A stretch of DNA of 64,000 nt from Keratinibaculum paraultunense. Lineage in GTDB: Bacteria; Bacillota; Clostridia; Tissierellales; Tepidimicrobiaceae. Within the stretch, counting starts at the first letter, position 1; each line of letters starts with the position of its first letter. The stretch covers positions 1,116,001-1,180,000 of the forward strand of contig NZ_CP068564.1 in assembly GCF_016767175.1 (NCBI RefSeq), written 5' to 3'. Below the pieces are notes generated by a model. It worked only from the letters and a program-made list of their open reading frames with translations, did no database searches and was not told the DNA's origin. Positions 54,169 through 63,228 of the stretch are shown here, in pieces. The position numbers and the translations under genes are program-made.

Positions 54169-55485
54169 TTAATCACCCTTTTCCCTAAACTCAAATTGAA
54201 TTGGTACTCCTTCAAATCCAAAATATTGTCTTATTTGATTTTCTAAATATCTCTGATAAGAAAAATGCATAAGCTCTTTTTTATTTATAAATATTAAAAA
54301 TTTAGGCGGTCTAACAGCTACTTGAGTACCATAATATATTTTAAGTCTTACTCCTTTATCAGAAGGCGGTTGATTTAAAATAACTGCTTCATTGATTATA
54401 TCATTTAAAACTCCAGTACTTATCCTTAGATTATAATTATTATTGACCACTTTTATCAATTCCAATAACTTATTTACTCTTTTACCCGTTTTAGCTGATA
54501 TAAACACAATAGGTGCATAAGTTATAAAACTAAGTTTGCTTTTTATATTTTTTTCAAATTCCCAATAAGTGTTAGTTTCTTTTTCTACAATATCCCATTT
54601 GTTCACAGCTATTATAATTCCTTTTCCTTTTTCATGAGCATACCCTGCAATCTTTGTATCTTGTTCAGTAACCCCTTCTGTACCATCTATTACCAGTATG
54701 CACAAATCTGAACGGTCAATAGCAGTCAAAGTACGAACAACACTGTATCTTTCTACATTTTTATATATACTTCTTTTCCTTCTTAAACCAGCGGTATCTA
54801 TAAAAATATATTTTTCATTCTCAAAAGTAACATAAGTATCTATAGCATCTCTCGTTGTACCTGGAATATCTGTTACTATAACTCTTTCTTCTCCTAATAT
54901 ATTATTTATTAATGAAGATTTACCCACATTAGGTTTCCCAATAACCGATATCTTCACAATATCTTCATCTAAATCTTTTTCTTTATCTTCAGGAAAATGT
55001 TTTATAACTTCATCTAATAGATCTCCAATACCTAAACTTTGTTCAGCAGATATAGGTATTGGATTACCTATTCCTAATTCATAAAATTCAAATACTTTAT
55101 CTGAAACCTTATGAGTATCGACTTTATTACATACTAATAGTATTTCTTTACCTGATCTTCTAAGTATATTTGCAATTTCCATATCTGTAGCAGTAACTCC
55201 TTCTCTACCATCTACAACAAACAATATCACATCGGCTGTATCTATAGCCATTTCAACTTGTCTTTTAATATTCATTGGTATAATTTCCTCTGATTCAGGC
55301 TCTAAACCTCCAGTATCAATTAAAATGAAATATCTATTAAGCCATTCAGCCTCTGAATAAATCCTATCCCTTGTAACTCCTGGACTATCTTCTGTAATAG
55401 CTATTCTCTTACCAACTATTTTATTAAACAACGTAGATTTACCTACATTAGGTCTTCCCACTATACAAACAACTGGTCTATTCAT
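54169..55485 (-). CDS. der: Ribosome biogenesis GTPase Der (EngA)
   Basis: Two tandem GTPase domains plus a C-terminal KH-like domain, needed for 50S assembly. 438 residues: first P-loop GRPNVGKSTLFN near 9 with DTGG; second P-loop GKPNVGKSSLINN near 184 with DTAGLRRKR; KH-like domain from about 350. Located between the DUF512 radical SAM gene and plsY-gpsA. Confidence 0.97.
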   Translation of the reverse strand: MNRPVVCIVGRPNVGKSTLFNKIVGKRIAITEDSPGVTRDRIYSEAEWLNRYFILIDTGGLEPESEEIIPMNIKRQVEMAIDTADVILFVVDGREGVTATDMEIANILRRSGKEILLVCNKVDTHKVSDKVFEFYELGIGNPIPISAEQSLGIGDLLDEVIKHFPEDKEKDLDEDIVKISVIGKPNVGKSSLINNILGEERVIVTDIPGTTRDAIDTYVTFENEKYIFIDTAGLRRKRSIYKNVERYSVVRTLTAIDRSDLCILVIDGTEGVTEQDTKIAGYAHEKGKGIIIAVNKWDIVEKETNTYWEFEKNIKSKLSFITYAPIVFISAKTGKRVNKLLELIKVVNNNYNLRISTGVLNDIINEAVILNQPPSDKGVRLKIYYGTQVAVRPPKFLIFINKKELMHFSYQRYLENQIRQYFGFEGVPIQFEFREKGD

Positions 55486-55494
55486 CCTATCACC

Positions 55495-56826
55495 TCATGC
55501 TTTCCTAAATAAATCTATAAAATCTTTGCCTGATACATCAACAGGGATTACTTTTACTTTTAAATTCTTTTCTACATCTTCAACAGTAAGATCATCTAAA
55601 AAAATATTGCTATCTTGCTTTAACATGGATTTTGGTATTATTATGCCATCTACATCATCATAGAGCTTAAGCTGTTCTATTAAATCTTGCCCAGTTATCA
55701 ATCCTGAAACAGTAATAGTTTTCCCAAAAAAATTATTTTCAATTGGAACTACTTTTAATTGTAACCCATTAAACTTATCTATTATACAATTTTTTATATA
55801 TTCCATAAAATTAGCAGCTAAAGTTCCAGTAGCTAATATATACTTTTTACTTAAAAAAATATTTTCTTTAATATTTCTTAATTCCTCTTTTACTTCATAT
55901 TCAAAGGATCTTATCAAACCGACTCCGTTTTCTAATTGGGGGAACCCTTCGTATTCCTCATAATAAGGCAAATCCATTCCAGACATTACATAAAATTCAT
56001 CAGAAGCAAACACAAGTCGAGTTCCAATTTTTTTTAAAAATTCATTTTGAGCTTTTTCTATTAGAGATAATACTTCCTTTGAACTATCACTATTAAAAGG
56101 CTCTATTTCATATAAACCTTTTCTATATTTAGTAATCCCTACTGGTACAACTGCTATAGACTTTACACTTGGATATAAATTAGATAAGTCCTTCAAAGTC
56201 CTTTCTAATTCTTTCCCATCATTTACACCTGGTACCAATACTATTTGGCAATTTACCTCAATACCTGCTTCCTTAAATCTAGTTAATATTGACATGATCT
56301 TACCAGCATTTTTATTGTTTAACATTTTTTTTCTAAGCTCTGGATTTGTTGTATGAACAGACACATTTATAGGACTTAACCTATAAGCTATTATCCTATC
56401 AATTTCCTCATCTCTCATATTTGTGAAGGTAATAAAATTCCCTTGTAAAAAGGATAATCTTGAATCATCATCTTTAAAGTACAAAGTTTTTCGCATATTT
56501 GGGGGTAATTGATCTATAAAACAAAAAATACATTTATTTTTACAGGATTTAGCTCTATCAATTAAAGGATTAGAAAATTCAATCCCTAAATCCTCGTCAA
56601 ATTCTTTTTCAATTTCAATTTCCCATAATTCCCTATAGGATTTTAGTATTTCTACTACAACATATTCATCAGAGATTAAAAACTTATAATCTATTATATC
56701 TCGAACTCTTTTCCCATTTATAGATAGCAATACATCTCCTGATTCAATACCTAGCTCTTCAGCAATACTATTTTTTTTAATCTTTTCTATTATATTTTTA
56801 TTGTTATCAATGTTTTTTAACTCCAT
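55495..56826 (-). CDS. DUF512 radical SAM protein with N-terminal PDZ domain
   Basis: About 443 residues. A PDZ-like domain at the N-terminus (SIAEELGIESGDVLLSINGKRVRDIIDYK) precedes a radical SAM-like core with CKNKCIFCFIDQLP (CX3CX2C) near residue 98, a RLSFLQGNFITFTN stretch, and a C-terminal DUF512 domain. Substrate unknown; the gene frequently precedes der in Clostridia. Start ATG after AAAGGG; another ATG five codons earlier lacks a site. First gene of the operon with der, plsY and gpsA. Confidence 0.9.
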   Translation of the reverse strand: MELKNIDNNKNIIEKIKKNSIAEELGIESGDVLLSINGKRVRDIIDYKFLISDEYVVVEILKSYRELWEIEIEKEFDEDLGIEFSNPLIDRAKSCKNKCIFCFIDQLPPNMRKTLYFKDDDSRLSFLQGNFITFTNMRDEEIDRIIAYRLSPINVSVHTTNPELRKKMLNNKNAGKIMSILTRFKEAGIEVNCQIVLVPGVNDGKELERTLKDLSNLYPSVKSIAVVPVGITKYRKGLYEIEPFNSDSSKEVLSLIEKAQNEFLKKIGTRLVFASDEFYVMSGMDLPYYEEYEGFPQLENGVGLIRSFEYEVKEELRNIKENIFLSKKYILATGTLAANFMEYIKNCIIDKFNGLQLKVVPIENNFFGKTITVSGLITGQDLIEQLKLYDDVDGIIIPKSMLKQDSNIFLDDLTVEDVEKNLKVKVIPVDVSGKDFIDLFRKA

Positions 56827-56862
56827 AGCTATCCCTTTCATATATTGACTTAATCATTATCT

Positions 56863-56890
56863 ATTATATTATAGCAAAACAGCTAGTCAA
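56863..56890 (-). promoter_or_regulatory. Promoter of the DUF512-der-plsY-gpsA operon
   Basis: TTGACT (56885-56890), 16-nt spacer, TATAAT (56863-56868) on the minus strand; a second overlapping TATAAT lies at 56868-56873. Confidence 0.7.
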
Positions 56891-56946
56891 TAGATATAGT
56901 AAATTTACCAAACAAATATTAAACACACAATTGTACTATTGAATAA

Positions 56947-56982
56947 ATAAAAAATTAAATGAATATTCATTTAATTTTTTAT
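56947..56982. repeat. 36-bp perfect palindrome in the glyA-DUF512 gap
   Basis: Arms 56947-56964 and 56965-56982 are exact reverse complements, with A-run and T-run ends. It lies between the glyA terminator and the DUF512 promoter, so it may be a second terminator for read-through from either side. Confidence 0.8.
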
Positions 56983-57038
56983 ACTTTGTATTCTTCTAAC
57001 TATTATTCAACAAATTTATTAATTAAATAATTATATCC

Positions 57039-57076
57039 AAATGTACAAGCCTACAATTCTGTAGGCTTGTACATTT
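57039..57076 (-). terminator. Strong terminator hairpin at the glyA stop codon
   Basis: 17-bp perfect stem (57039-57055 with 57060-57076, 4-nt loop); the upper arm touches the glyA stop codon at 57076-57078. The following bases on the minus strand are GGATATAATT, a poor U-tract. Confidence 0.7.
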
Positions 57077-58308
57077 TATTCATATAATGGAAATCTAGAA
57101 CATAGTTTTAAAACTCTGCTTTTAACTTCTTCCCTATCATTATTTTCATCTAATGCTAAATCAATTATTTCTGCAATTTCTTTCATTTCTTCTTCCTTCA
57201 TACCCCTAGTTGTAACTGCTGGTGTTCCTATTCTTATACCACTTGTAATAAATGGACTTTCTGGATCAAAAGGAATTGTATTTTTATTAGTAGTAACATT
57301 AACCTCTTCTAACATTTCTTCTGCTTTTTTACCAGTTAACCCTTTATCTCTTACATCTAATAAAATTAGGTGATTATCCGTACCTCCTGATACTAATCTA
57401 AAACCTTTTTCTTTTAAACTATCTGCTAATACTTTAGCATTTTTAATAATTTGTTTTTGATATTCTTTAAAACTATCTTCTAATGCCTCTCCAAAACTAA
57501 CAGCTTTTGCTGCTATTACATGCATCAATGGTCCTCCTTGAATTCCAGGGAATATAGCTTTATCTATCATTTTTGCATATTTTTCTTTACAAAGGATTGC
57601 ACCGCCTCTAGGTCCTCTTAATGTTTTATGTGTAGTAGTAGTTACAAAATCTGCATAAGGTACTGGACTTGGATGAAGACCTGCAGCAACAAGACCTGCA
57701 ATATGGGCCATATCCACCATCAAGTAAGCATCAACTTCATCTGCAATCTCTCTAAACTTTTTAAAATCAATTATTCTTGGATAAGCACTTGCACCTGCTA
57801 CTATCATCTTTGGTTTTTCTTTTAGTGCAATTTTTCTCACTTCTTCATAATCTATTGTTTCCGTTTCTTTATCTACTCCATAATCAACAAACTTATAATA
57901 CGTACCAGATATATTAACTGGACTACCATGAGTTAAGTGTCCACCTTGAGATAAATTCATTCCCAATACCTTATCCCCAGGTTTTAATACTGCAAAATAT
58001 ACTCCTAAATTAGCATTAGAACCTGAATGAGGTTGTACATTAGCATGTTCAGCATCAAATAATTTTTTAAGTCTTTCTCGAGCTAAATCCTCTACCATAT
58101 CTACATACTCACAACCACCATAATATCTTTTTCTAGGATACCCTTCAGCATATTTGTTAGTTAACTGGCTACCCATTGCTTCCATTACTTGAGGTGAAAC
58201 AAAATTTTCAGAAGCAATTAGTTCAATATGTTCTCTTTGTCTCTGTGTTTCTAATTCAATAATCTTCATTACTTCTGGGTCTGACTTTTTTAAATTTTTA
58301 AAATCCAT
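57076..58308 (-). CDS. glyA: Serine hydroxymethyltransferase
   Basis: PLP enzyme converting serine and THF to glycine and methylene-THF. 410 residues; the PLP lysine is in [17 protein letters not shown] near 228, and [20 protein letters not shown] and YGGCEYVD lie at the N-terminus. Transcribed alone, away from the divergent Thr/Ser exporter genes; a 39-bp dyad sits in the shared upstream region. Confidence 0.97.
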   Translation of the reverse strand: MDFKNLKKSDPEVMKIIELETQRQREHIELIASENFVSPQVMEAMGSQLTNKYAEGYPRKRYYGGCEYVDMVEDLARERLKKLFDAEHANVQPHSGSNANLGVYFAVLKPGDKVLGMNLSQGGHLTHGSPVNISGTYYKFVDYGVDKETETIDYEEVRKIALKEKPKMIVAGASAYPRIIDFKKFREIADEVDAYLMVDMAHIAGLVAAGLHPSPVPYADFVTTTTHKTLRGPRGGAILCKEKYAKMIDKAIFPGIQGGPLMHVIAAKAVSFGEALEDSFKEYQKQIIKNAKVLADSLKEKGFRLVSGGTDNHLILLDVRDKGLTGKKAEEMLEEVNVTTNKNTIPFDPESPFITSGIRIGTPAVTTRGMKEEEMKEIAEIIDLALDENNDREEVKSRVLKLCSRFPLYE

Positions 58309-58371
58309 TATACTAAATCCCCTTTCTTTATTATAATTAATAATTTAATTTATTGATTAATTATAAAACAT

Positions 58372-58410
58372 AATATAATATAGTTATGTAAAACATAATT
58401 ATATTATATT
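58372..58410. repeat. 39-bp dyad between glyA and the Thr/Ser exporter genes
   Basis: 18-bp arms (58372-58389 and 58393-58410) separated by AAA, with a single mismatch that would be a G-U pair in RNA. It occupies the middle of the 182-bp divergent intergenic region and could be a shared operator. Confidence 0.7.
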
Positions 58411-58490
58411 TTTACATACAAATTTATTATATAATTTATTTCTATTATTTACAACTTATTTTAACTAATTGTGCTTATGAGGTGAATTTT

Positions 58491-59276
58491 ATGAATAATA
58501 ATATTGTTAATAGAAATGACGCAAAAAAATTACTTTTGTTAGCAAGCTTAACAGGAAAAATTATGTTAAAAAATGGTGCTGAAACCTATAGAGTTGAAGA
58601 TACCATAGAAAGAATATGTAAATCTCGGATGAATATAAAGTATGCAGATGCATTTGTAACTCCTACTGGTATATTTGTTTCTCTAGAATACGAAGAAGAA
58701 ATGATGACTTACTTAATACGAGTTAAAAATATTAAAATTGACTTAAATAAAATCGATTTAGTAAATCAATTTTCTAGAGACTTTGTAAATTCTAATATGT
58801 CTCCTAGTGAAGGGATTGACAAACTAAAAAAAATCAATAAAATTAAAAATTATTCCTCTAAAACTAAAGTATTGTTTGGTAGTTTAGCATGTGCTTTTTT
58901 TTCCCTTTTATTTGGTGGCACTATTATGGATTTTTTATCTACTTATATAATAAGTTTAATAGTTCTCATAACTATAAATAAAATTGATAAATTTAAAATG
59001 ACGTTCTTTCTCAATAATTTTATTGGTGCATCTTTAGCTTCTTTTTTATCTTTAGCATCTACTACAATTGGTTTTGGGGAAAATATGGATATAATTATCA
59101 TAGGATCTATTATGGCATTAGTACCTGGTGTAGCAATAACTAATGCAATAAGAGATACTATTTCAGGAGATTTTATTTCTGGATTATCACGAGGTATGGA
59201 AGCTGTTTTTTCTGCATTAGCTATTGCTTTTGGAGTAGGTTTTGTATTAAATATTTATTTTAAGGGGATGATTTAA
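58491..59276 (+). CDS. Threonine/serine exporter ThrE, N-terminal subunit (DUF1212)
   Basis: About 261 residues. A soluble N-terminal half has the conserved LLASLTGKIMLKNGAETYRVEDTIERI and FVTPTGIFVSL segments, followed by five hydrophobic helices from about 125. Related to the N-terminal half of Corynebacterium ThrE, which exports threonine and serine. ATG chosen 7 nt after GAGGTGA. Its stop overlaps the start of the second subunit (TAATG). Confidence 0.87.
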   Translation: MNNNIVNRNDAKKLLLLASLTGKIMLKNGAETYRVEDTIERICKSRMNIKYADAFVTPTGIFVSLEYEEEMMTYLIRVKNIKIDLNKIDLVNQFSRDFVNSNMSPSEGIDKLKKINKIKNYSSKTKVLFGSLACAFFSLLFGGTIMDFLSTYIISLIVLITINKIDKFKMTFFLNNFIGASLASFLSLASTTIGFGENMDIIIIGSIMALVPGVAITNAIRDTISGDFISGLSRGMEAVFSALAIAFGVGFVLNIYFKGMI

Positions 59277-59713
59277 TGTCAATTTTAATAAAATTTTTAT
59301 TTGCATTTTTATCTACCATTGGATTTGCTATACTATTTGATATTCCTAAAAAATCCATTTATAAATCTGGCATAGCTGGTGCTTTAAGTTGGATAACTTT
59401 TTATATAATTTCATCTTTTTTTGGAAGTCTTATTGTTGGTACTTTTTTTGCTTCAGTAGTGGTTGGAATATTAGGGGAATTGTTAGCTAGACATTCCAAA
59501 AAACCAGCAACCGTATATATCATACCAGGAATAGTTCCTCTGGTACCCGGTGCTGGCATGTACTATACCATGTTAGCATTAGTAAGGAAAGACTTTTTTA
59601 CAGCTATAAATAAAGGTACTGAAACTTTTTTTATAGCTGCTGCTATTTCACTAGGAATCATAATTTCTACTTCCTTATCTCAGTCAATAAAACGTGTAAA
59701 ATATAAAAGCTAA
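59276..59713 (+). CDS. Threonine/serine exporter ThrE, C-terminal subunit (DUF3815)
   Basis: A 145-residue membrane protein with four helices; the GELLARHSKKPATVYIIPGIVPLVPGAGMYYTM region is typical of the ThrE C-terminal half. With the preceding gene it makes a split ThrE. The 3' end overlaps the converging csoR-like gene by 4 bases, with no visible terminator. Confidence 0.87.
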   Translation: MSILIKFLFAFLSTIGFAILFDIPKKSIYKSGIAGALSWITFYIISSFFGSLIVGTFFASVVVGILGELLARHSKKPATVYIIPGIVPLVPGAGMYYTMLALVRKDFFTAINKGTETFFIAAAISLGIIISTSLSQSIKRVKYKS

Positions 59714-59994
59714 TTTTGTTTAGTATATTTGATCATAATATCTACTAAATTGTCTAAAATTTCATCTTCTGTATTACCATCCAAGTAACTTTTAAGACAA
59801 TCTTTCATATAGTTTTCAAGTATTAAACCTCCAACGGAATTCATAGCCGATCTAACTGCTGCTACTTGAATCAATATATCGCCACAATCTTTTTCTTCCT
59901 CTACCATCTTTTGAATCCCTTTAACCTGTCCTTCAATTCGTCTTAATCTTTTTATTATGGCTTCCTTATCGTCTGTCCTCAAAATCAATCTCAT
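59710..59994 (-). CDS. CsoR/FrmR/CstR-family DNA-binding repressor
   Basis: A 94-residue all-helical DUF156 repressor (REAIIKRLRRIEGQVKGIQKM-like N-terminus). Copper CsoR uses Cys-His-Cys spaced 25 and 4 residues apart; here the positions are Cys37, Tyr62 and Cys66, so the His is missing while both cysteines remain at the 29-residue spacing seen in persulfide-sensing CstR. That suggests sulfur-species or another non-copper signal. The ATG is only 2 nt from AGGAGG; a TTG two codons later is better spaced, so the start is slightly uncertain. No copper or sulfide genes adjoin. Confidence 0.88.
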   Translation of the reverse strand: MRLILRTDDKEAIIKRLRRIEGQVKGIQKMVEEEKDCGDILIQVAAVRSAMNSVGGLILENYMKDCLKSYLDGNTEDEILDNLVDIMIKYTKQN

Positions 59995-60011
59995 TTCCTC
60001 CTTCTAAAATA

Positions 60012-60446
60012 TTATTTATTTACTTTTAATATACGCACCATCTCCATGGCTTTATCATTTCTATCTCTAATAAAATTATCTATCTTTCTTACTATTAAAA
60101 AAGATATACTCAAAAATGCCATACCTATCAATAAACTATAAATTTCAAAATTATCTATACTAAACGACTTGAATATACTAATACCTGTAATTATACCTAG
60201 TATCAACATAAAAAATGGTATCATATAAACTATTAATGCATATTTAATAATCTTGTTGGATTTTCCTCTTATTTCCACATAATCCCCTGGTTTTGCACCA
60301 ATTAAATTCTCCATTTGAACTGTTATGCTTGGAACATTGCAAGCTCCACCACAACTACTACAACTACCACCACAACCTGAAATTCGTCGCACCTCTACTT
60401 CTGCCATATCATCATATACATTACGTATATAGCCTATTTGATCCAT
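60012..60446 (-). CDS. RseC/MucC-family SoxR-reducing-system protein
   Basis: A 144-residue membrane protein. A cysteine-rich cytoplasmic N-terminus has Cys25, 29, 32 and 36 in a Gly-Cys motif, likely an iron-sulfur or redox site; two hydrophobic helices lie near 70-92 and 100-122. Relatives are RseC in the SoxR-reducing complex and RnfB-associated proteins of anaerobes. Its gene sits between a CsoR/CstR-like regulator and a ThiF-type gene. Confidence 0.85.
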   Translation of the reverse strand: MDQIGYIRNVYDDMAEVEVRRISGCGGSCSSCGGACNVPSITVQMENLIGAKPGDYVEIRGKSNKIIKYALIVYMIPFFMLILGIITGISIFKSFSIDNFEIYSLLIGMAFLSISFLIVRKIDNFIRDRNDKAMEMVRILKVNK

Positions 60447-60450
60447 AAAA

Positions 60451-61158
60451 TTACACCTCCATAACTAAATCTTTCACCACTTCAGAGGCAATAATTAAAC
60501 CTGCAACAGATGGGACAAAAGATACACTTCCTGGTATTGTTTTTCTATTATCACTTTTTCTCAGATTAATTTTTATAGGATTTTCCTTAGACCAAACCAC
60601 TTTTAAATCTTGAATACCTCTTTTTTTCAATTCTTTCCTCATAACTTTTGCTAAAGGGCAATTAAATGTTTCATATATATCTCCCACTTGAAACATAGTA
60701 GGATCTAATTTGTTTCCTGCACCCATACAAGATATAATTGGAATCTTTAATGCTTTACACTTTTCTATTAAATTTATTTTAGATGAAACCATATCTATTG
60801 CATCTACGACATAATTATAGCTAGGAGACAAAAGCTCCTCAGCATTTTCTTCTGAATAGCACTCATCATATACAACAATATTAAGATCTGGATTTATTTC
60901 CAACAGCCTATCTTTCATGACATTTACCTTCAATTGCCCTACTGTTTTAGATGTTGCATGAATTTGTCTATTTATATTGGACACATCTATTATATCATAA
61001 TCTACAAGTACAATATTACCTAAGCCAGATCTTACTAATGCTTCAGAAGTATAGGAACCTACTCCTCCTATTCCGAATACAGCAACTTTTGAATTAGCTA
61101 ATTTTTTCATAGCTTTCTTTCCTAATAATAATTCAGTTCTCAAAAAATAATCCTTCAT
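60451..61158 (-). CDS. tcdA: tRNA threonylcarbamoyladenosine dehydratase TcdA (ThiF/E1 family)
   Basis: An E1-like ATP-dependent enzyme, about 235 residues, that cyclises t6A37 to ct6A in tRNA in characterised homologues. The adenylate-binding GIGGVGSYTSEALVRSGLG near 30, DYDIIDVSNINRQIHA, VDAIDMVSSKINLI and the C-terminal GSVSFVPSVAGLIIASE agree with TcdA/CsdL. Start ATG after AAGGTGATAGGA; a GTG three codons earlier is inside the site. Four bases from the RseC-like gene downstream; follows aspS. Confidence 0.88.
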   Translation of the reverse strand: MKDYFLRTELLLGKKAMKKLANSKVAVFGIGGVGSYTSEALVRSGLGNIVLVDYDIIDVSNINRQIHATSKTVGQLKVNVMKDRLLEINPDLNIVVYDECYSEENAEELLSPSYNYVVDAIDMVSSKINLIEKCKALKIPIISCMGAGNKLDPTMFQVGDIYETFNCPLAKVMRKELKKRGIQDLKVVWSKENPIKINLRKSDNRKTIPGSVSFVPSVAGLIIASEVVKDLVMEV

Positions 61159-61170
61159 TCCTATCACCTT

Positions 61171-62946
61171 TTACAAATCCAATTTCACATGAAGCTCTTT
61201 TAATTGCTCTTCTGAAACAGCTGTAGGAGCTTCTGTTAACAAACAAGTGGCAGACTGAGTTTTTGGAAAAGCTATAACATCTCTTATGTTATTATTACCT
61301 GTCAATAGCATTATCAGTCTATCAAATCCATAAGCTATACCACCATGTGGAGGTGTACCATATTTAAATGCTTCCAATAAGAATCCAAACTTATCCCAAG
61401 CCTCTTCTTCAGAAAAACCAAGAGCCTTAAACATCCTTTTTTGTAAGTCTTGGTCACTTATTCTAATACTTCCACCGCCTATCTCATCCCCATTTATGAC
61501 TATATCATAAGCTTTAGCTCTAACCTTTTCTGGTTGTGTTTCAAGCAAATGAATATCCTCTTCCATTGGATGGGTAAATGGATGGTGCTTTGCAACATAC
61601 CTTCCCTCTTCATCATCGTATTCAAATAATGGAAATTCTGTAATCCAAACTAGTTTAAACTCATTATCATCTAATAAATTAAGCCTTCTTGCAACCTCTT
61701 TTCTTAAATTCCCTAAACTATCAAATACAACAGCAGGTTTATCTGCAATAAATAACAATAAATCTCCCTCTTCTGCTTCCATTCTATCCAAGATTCTATT
61801 TACTTCTTCTTGAGACAAAAATTTAACAATAGGAGATGTTATTCCATCTGATGTAATTTTCATCCAAACTAATCCTTTAGCTCCAAAATCCTTTACATAG
61901 GATTCTAAATTTGAAATATCCTTCCTAGAAAATTCATCTCCATACCCTTTTACATTAATTCCTTTTACATAACCTTTGTTTTCAATAGTTCCACTAAATA
62001 CTTTAAAATCAGAATTTACTACTATGTCTGTAATGTCTGTAAGCTCAAACCCAAACCTTAAATCTGGCTTATCTACTCCAAATCTTTCCATAGCTTCCCT
62101 ATATGTCATTCTCTGTATTGGAAGTTCTATTTCTATACCTTTAAATTCTTTAAACAATTTATATAAAAGTTGTTCATTTAATTTTATTACATCATCTACA
62201 TCAACGAATGACATTTCCATATCAATTTGAGTAAATTCAGGTTGCCGATTTGCCCTTAAGTCCTCATCACGAAAACACCTTACTATTTGATAATATCTAT
62301 CCATACCAGATATCATTAAAAGCTGCTTCATAAGCTGTGGTGATTGAGGAAGAGCATAAAAATGCCCTGGATTTACTCTGCTGGGTACTAAATAATCCCT
62401 TGCCCCCTCTGGTGTAGGCTTTGTTAACATTGGAGTTTCAATCTCTATAAAATGATTCTCATCTAAAAAATCTCTAACTAATTTTGCAACTTTATGTCTC
62501 ACTTTTAAATTGTTTTGCATAGAAGGCTTTCTTAAATCCAAATACCTATATTTTAACCTCATAGATTCAGAAACATTGTCACCATCTTTTATATATATAG
62601 GAGGTGTATTAGATGTATTCAATATTCTTAATTCTTCTGCTAAAACTTCTATTTCTCCTGTAGGAATTTCTGGATTTATAGATTCTCTTTTTCTAACTTT
62701 TCCTCTTACTGCTACTACAAATTCACTTCTTAGTTTTGATGCTTTATTAAATATTTCATTGGAAACTGTACTATCAAAAACTATTTGACATATGCCAGTT
62801 GTATCTCTTAAATCTACAAATATCAATGAGCCTAGATTCCTTTCTCTTTGAACCCATCCCATTAGTATTACTTCTTCGTCTACATTTGACATTCTTAAAT
62901 TTCCACACATATGACTTCTTCTTAAATCTCCCATATTTTCTTTCAT
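61171..62946 (-). CDS. aspS: Aspartyl-tRNA synthetase
   Basis: Charges tRNA-Asp. 591 residues, bacterial type: N-terminal OB-fold anticodon-binding domain, class II core with motif 2 FRDEDLRANRQPEFTQID near 215 and motif 3 GIAYGFDRLIMLL near 545, and a GAD insertion domain (about 295-410). Whether it is discriminating or also charges tRNA-Asn cannot be decided here. Expression is controlled by an Asp-specific T-box leader upstream. Confidence 0.97.
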   Translation of the reverse strand: MKENMGDLRRSHMCGNLRMSNVDEEVILMGWVQRERNLGSLIFVDLRDTTGICQIVFDSTVSNEIFNKASKLRSEFVVAVRGKVRKRESINPEIPTGEIEVLAEELRILNTSNTPPIYIKDGDNVSESMRLKYRYLDLRKPSMQNNLKVRHKVAKLVRDFLDENHFIEIETPMLTKPTPEGARDYLVPSRVNPGHFYALPQSPQLMKQLLMISGMDRYYQIVRCFRDEDLRANRQPEFTQIDMEMSFVDVDDVIKLNEQLLYKLFKEFKGIEIELPIQRMTYREAMERFGVDKPDLRFGFELTDITDIVVNSDFKVFSGTIENKGYVKGINVKGYGDEFSRKDISNLESYVKDFGAKGLVWMKITSDGITSPIVKFLSQEEVNRILDRMEAEEGDLLLFIADKPAVVFDSLGNLRKEVARRLNLLDDNEFKLVWITEFPLFEYDDEEGRYVAKHHPFTHPMEEDIHLLETQPEKVRAKAYDIVINGDEIGGGSIRISDQDLQKRMFKALGFSEEEAWDKFGFLLEAFKYGTPPHGGIAYGFDRLIMLLTGNNNIRDVIAFPKTQSATCLLTEAPTAVSEEQLKELHVKLDL

Positions 62947-62962
62947 ATGACTACCTCCCTTA

Positions 62963-63193
62963 AAATAATAAGACCCCTCATCTCTGTTTTCAGGGACGAG
63001 AGGTTAATTCTCGCGGTGCCACCCTAATTAGGATTTTACCTCGCTTATAGCTTTAACGCAAATATTTGCGAACAAAACAAAGTTTGTTAACTCAGAGCTG
63101 TCTTCACTAAATATTGGTATCAGTTTCCACCAATCCTGACTCTCTACAACCAAGGGATTTAACTACTATTTCTCTTCATAGTTTTATATGTTT
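62963..63193 (-). promoter_or_regulatory. T-box riboswitch (aspartate specifier) of aspS
   Basis: The minus-strand leader has Stem I elements with the specifier GAC (63100-63102) in a GAAGACAGCUCUGAGUU context, and the T-box antiterminator sequence AGGGUGGCACCGCG at 63012-63025. A terminator stem (about 62971-63003, 9 bp plus 3 bp with one mismatch) follows. Uncharged tRNA-Asp should favour antitermination. Confidence 0.93.
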
Positions 63194-63199
63194 TTAATA

Positions 63200-63228
63200 A
63201 TTATAAGATATAATTTATATTATGTCAA
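63200..63228 (-). promoter_or_regulatory. Consensus promoter of aspS, overlapping the hemZ stop
   Basis: TTGACA (63223-63228), 17-nt spacer, TATAAT (63200-63205) on the minus strand. The -35 box includes the hemZ stop codon (63225-63227). Confidence 0.9.

Noticed and set aside
53571-54221. Longer plsY start overlapping der by about 50 bases
   Set aside because: The added residues are not PlsY-like, and a TTG with a good ribosome binding site lies just after the der stop.
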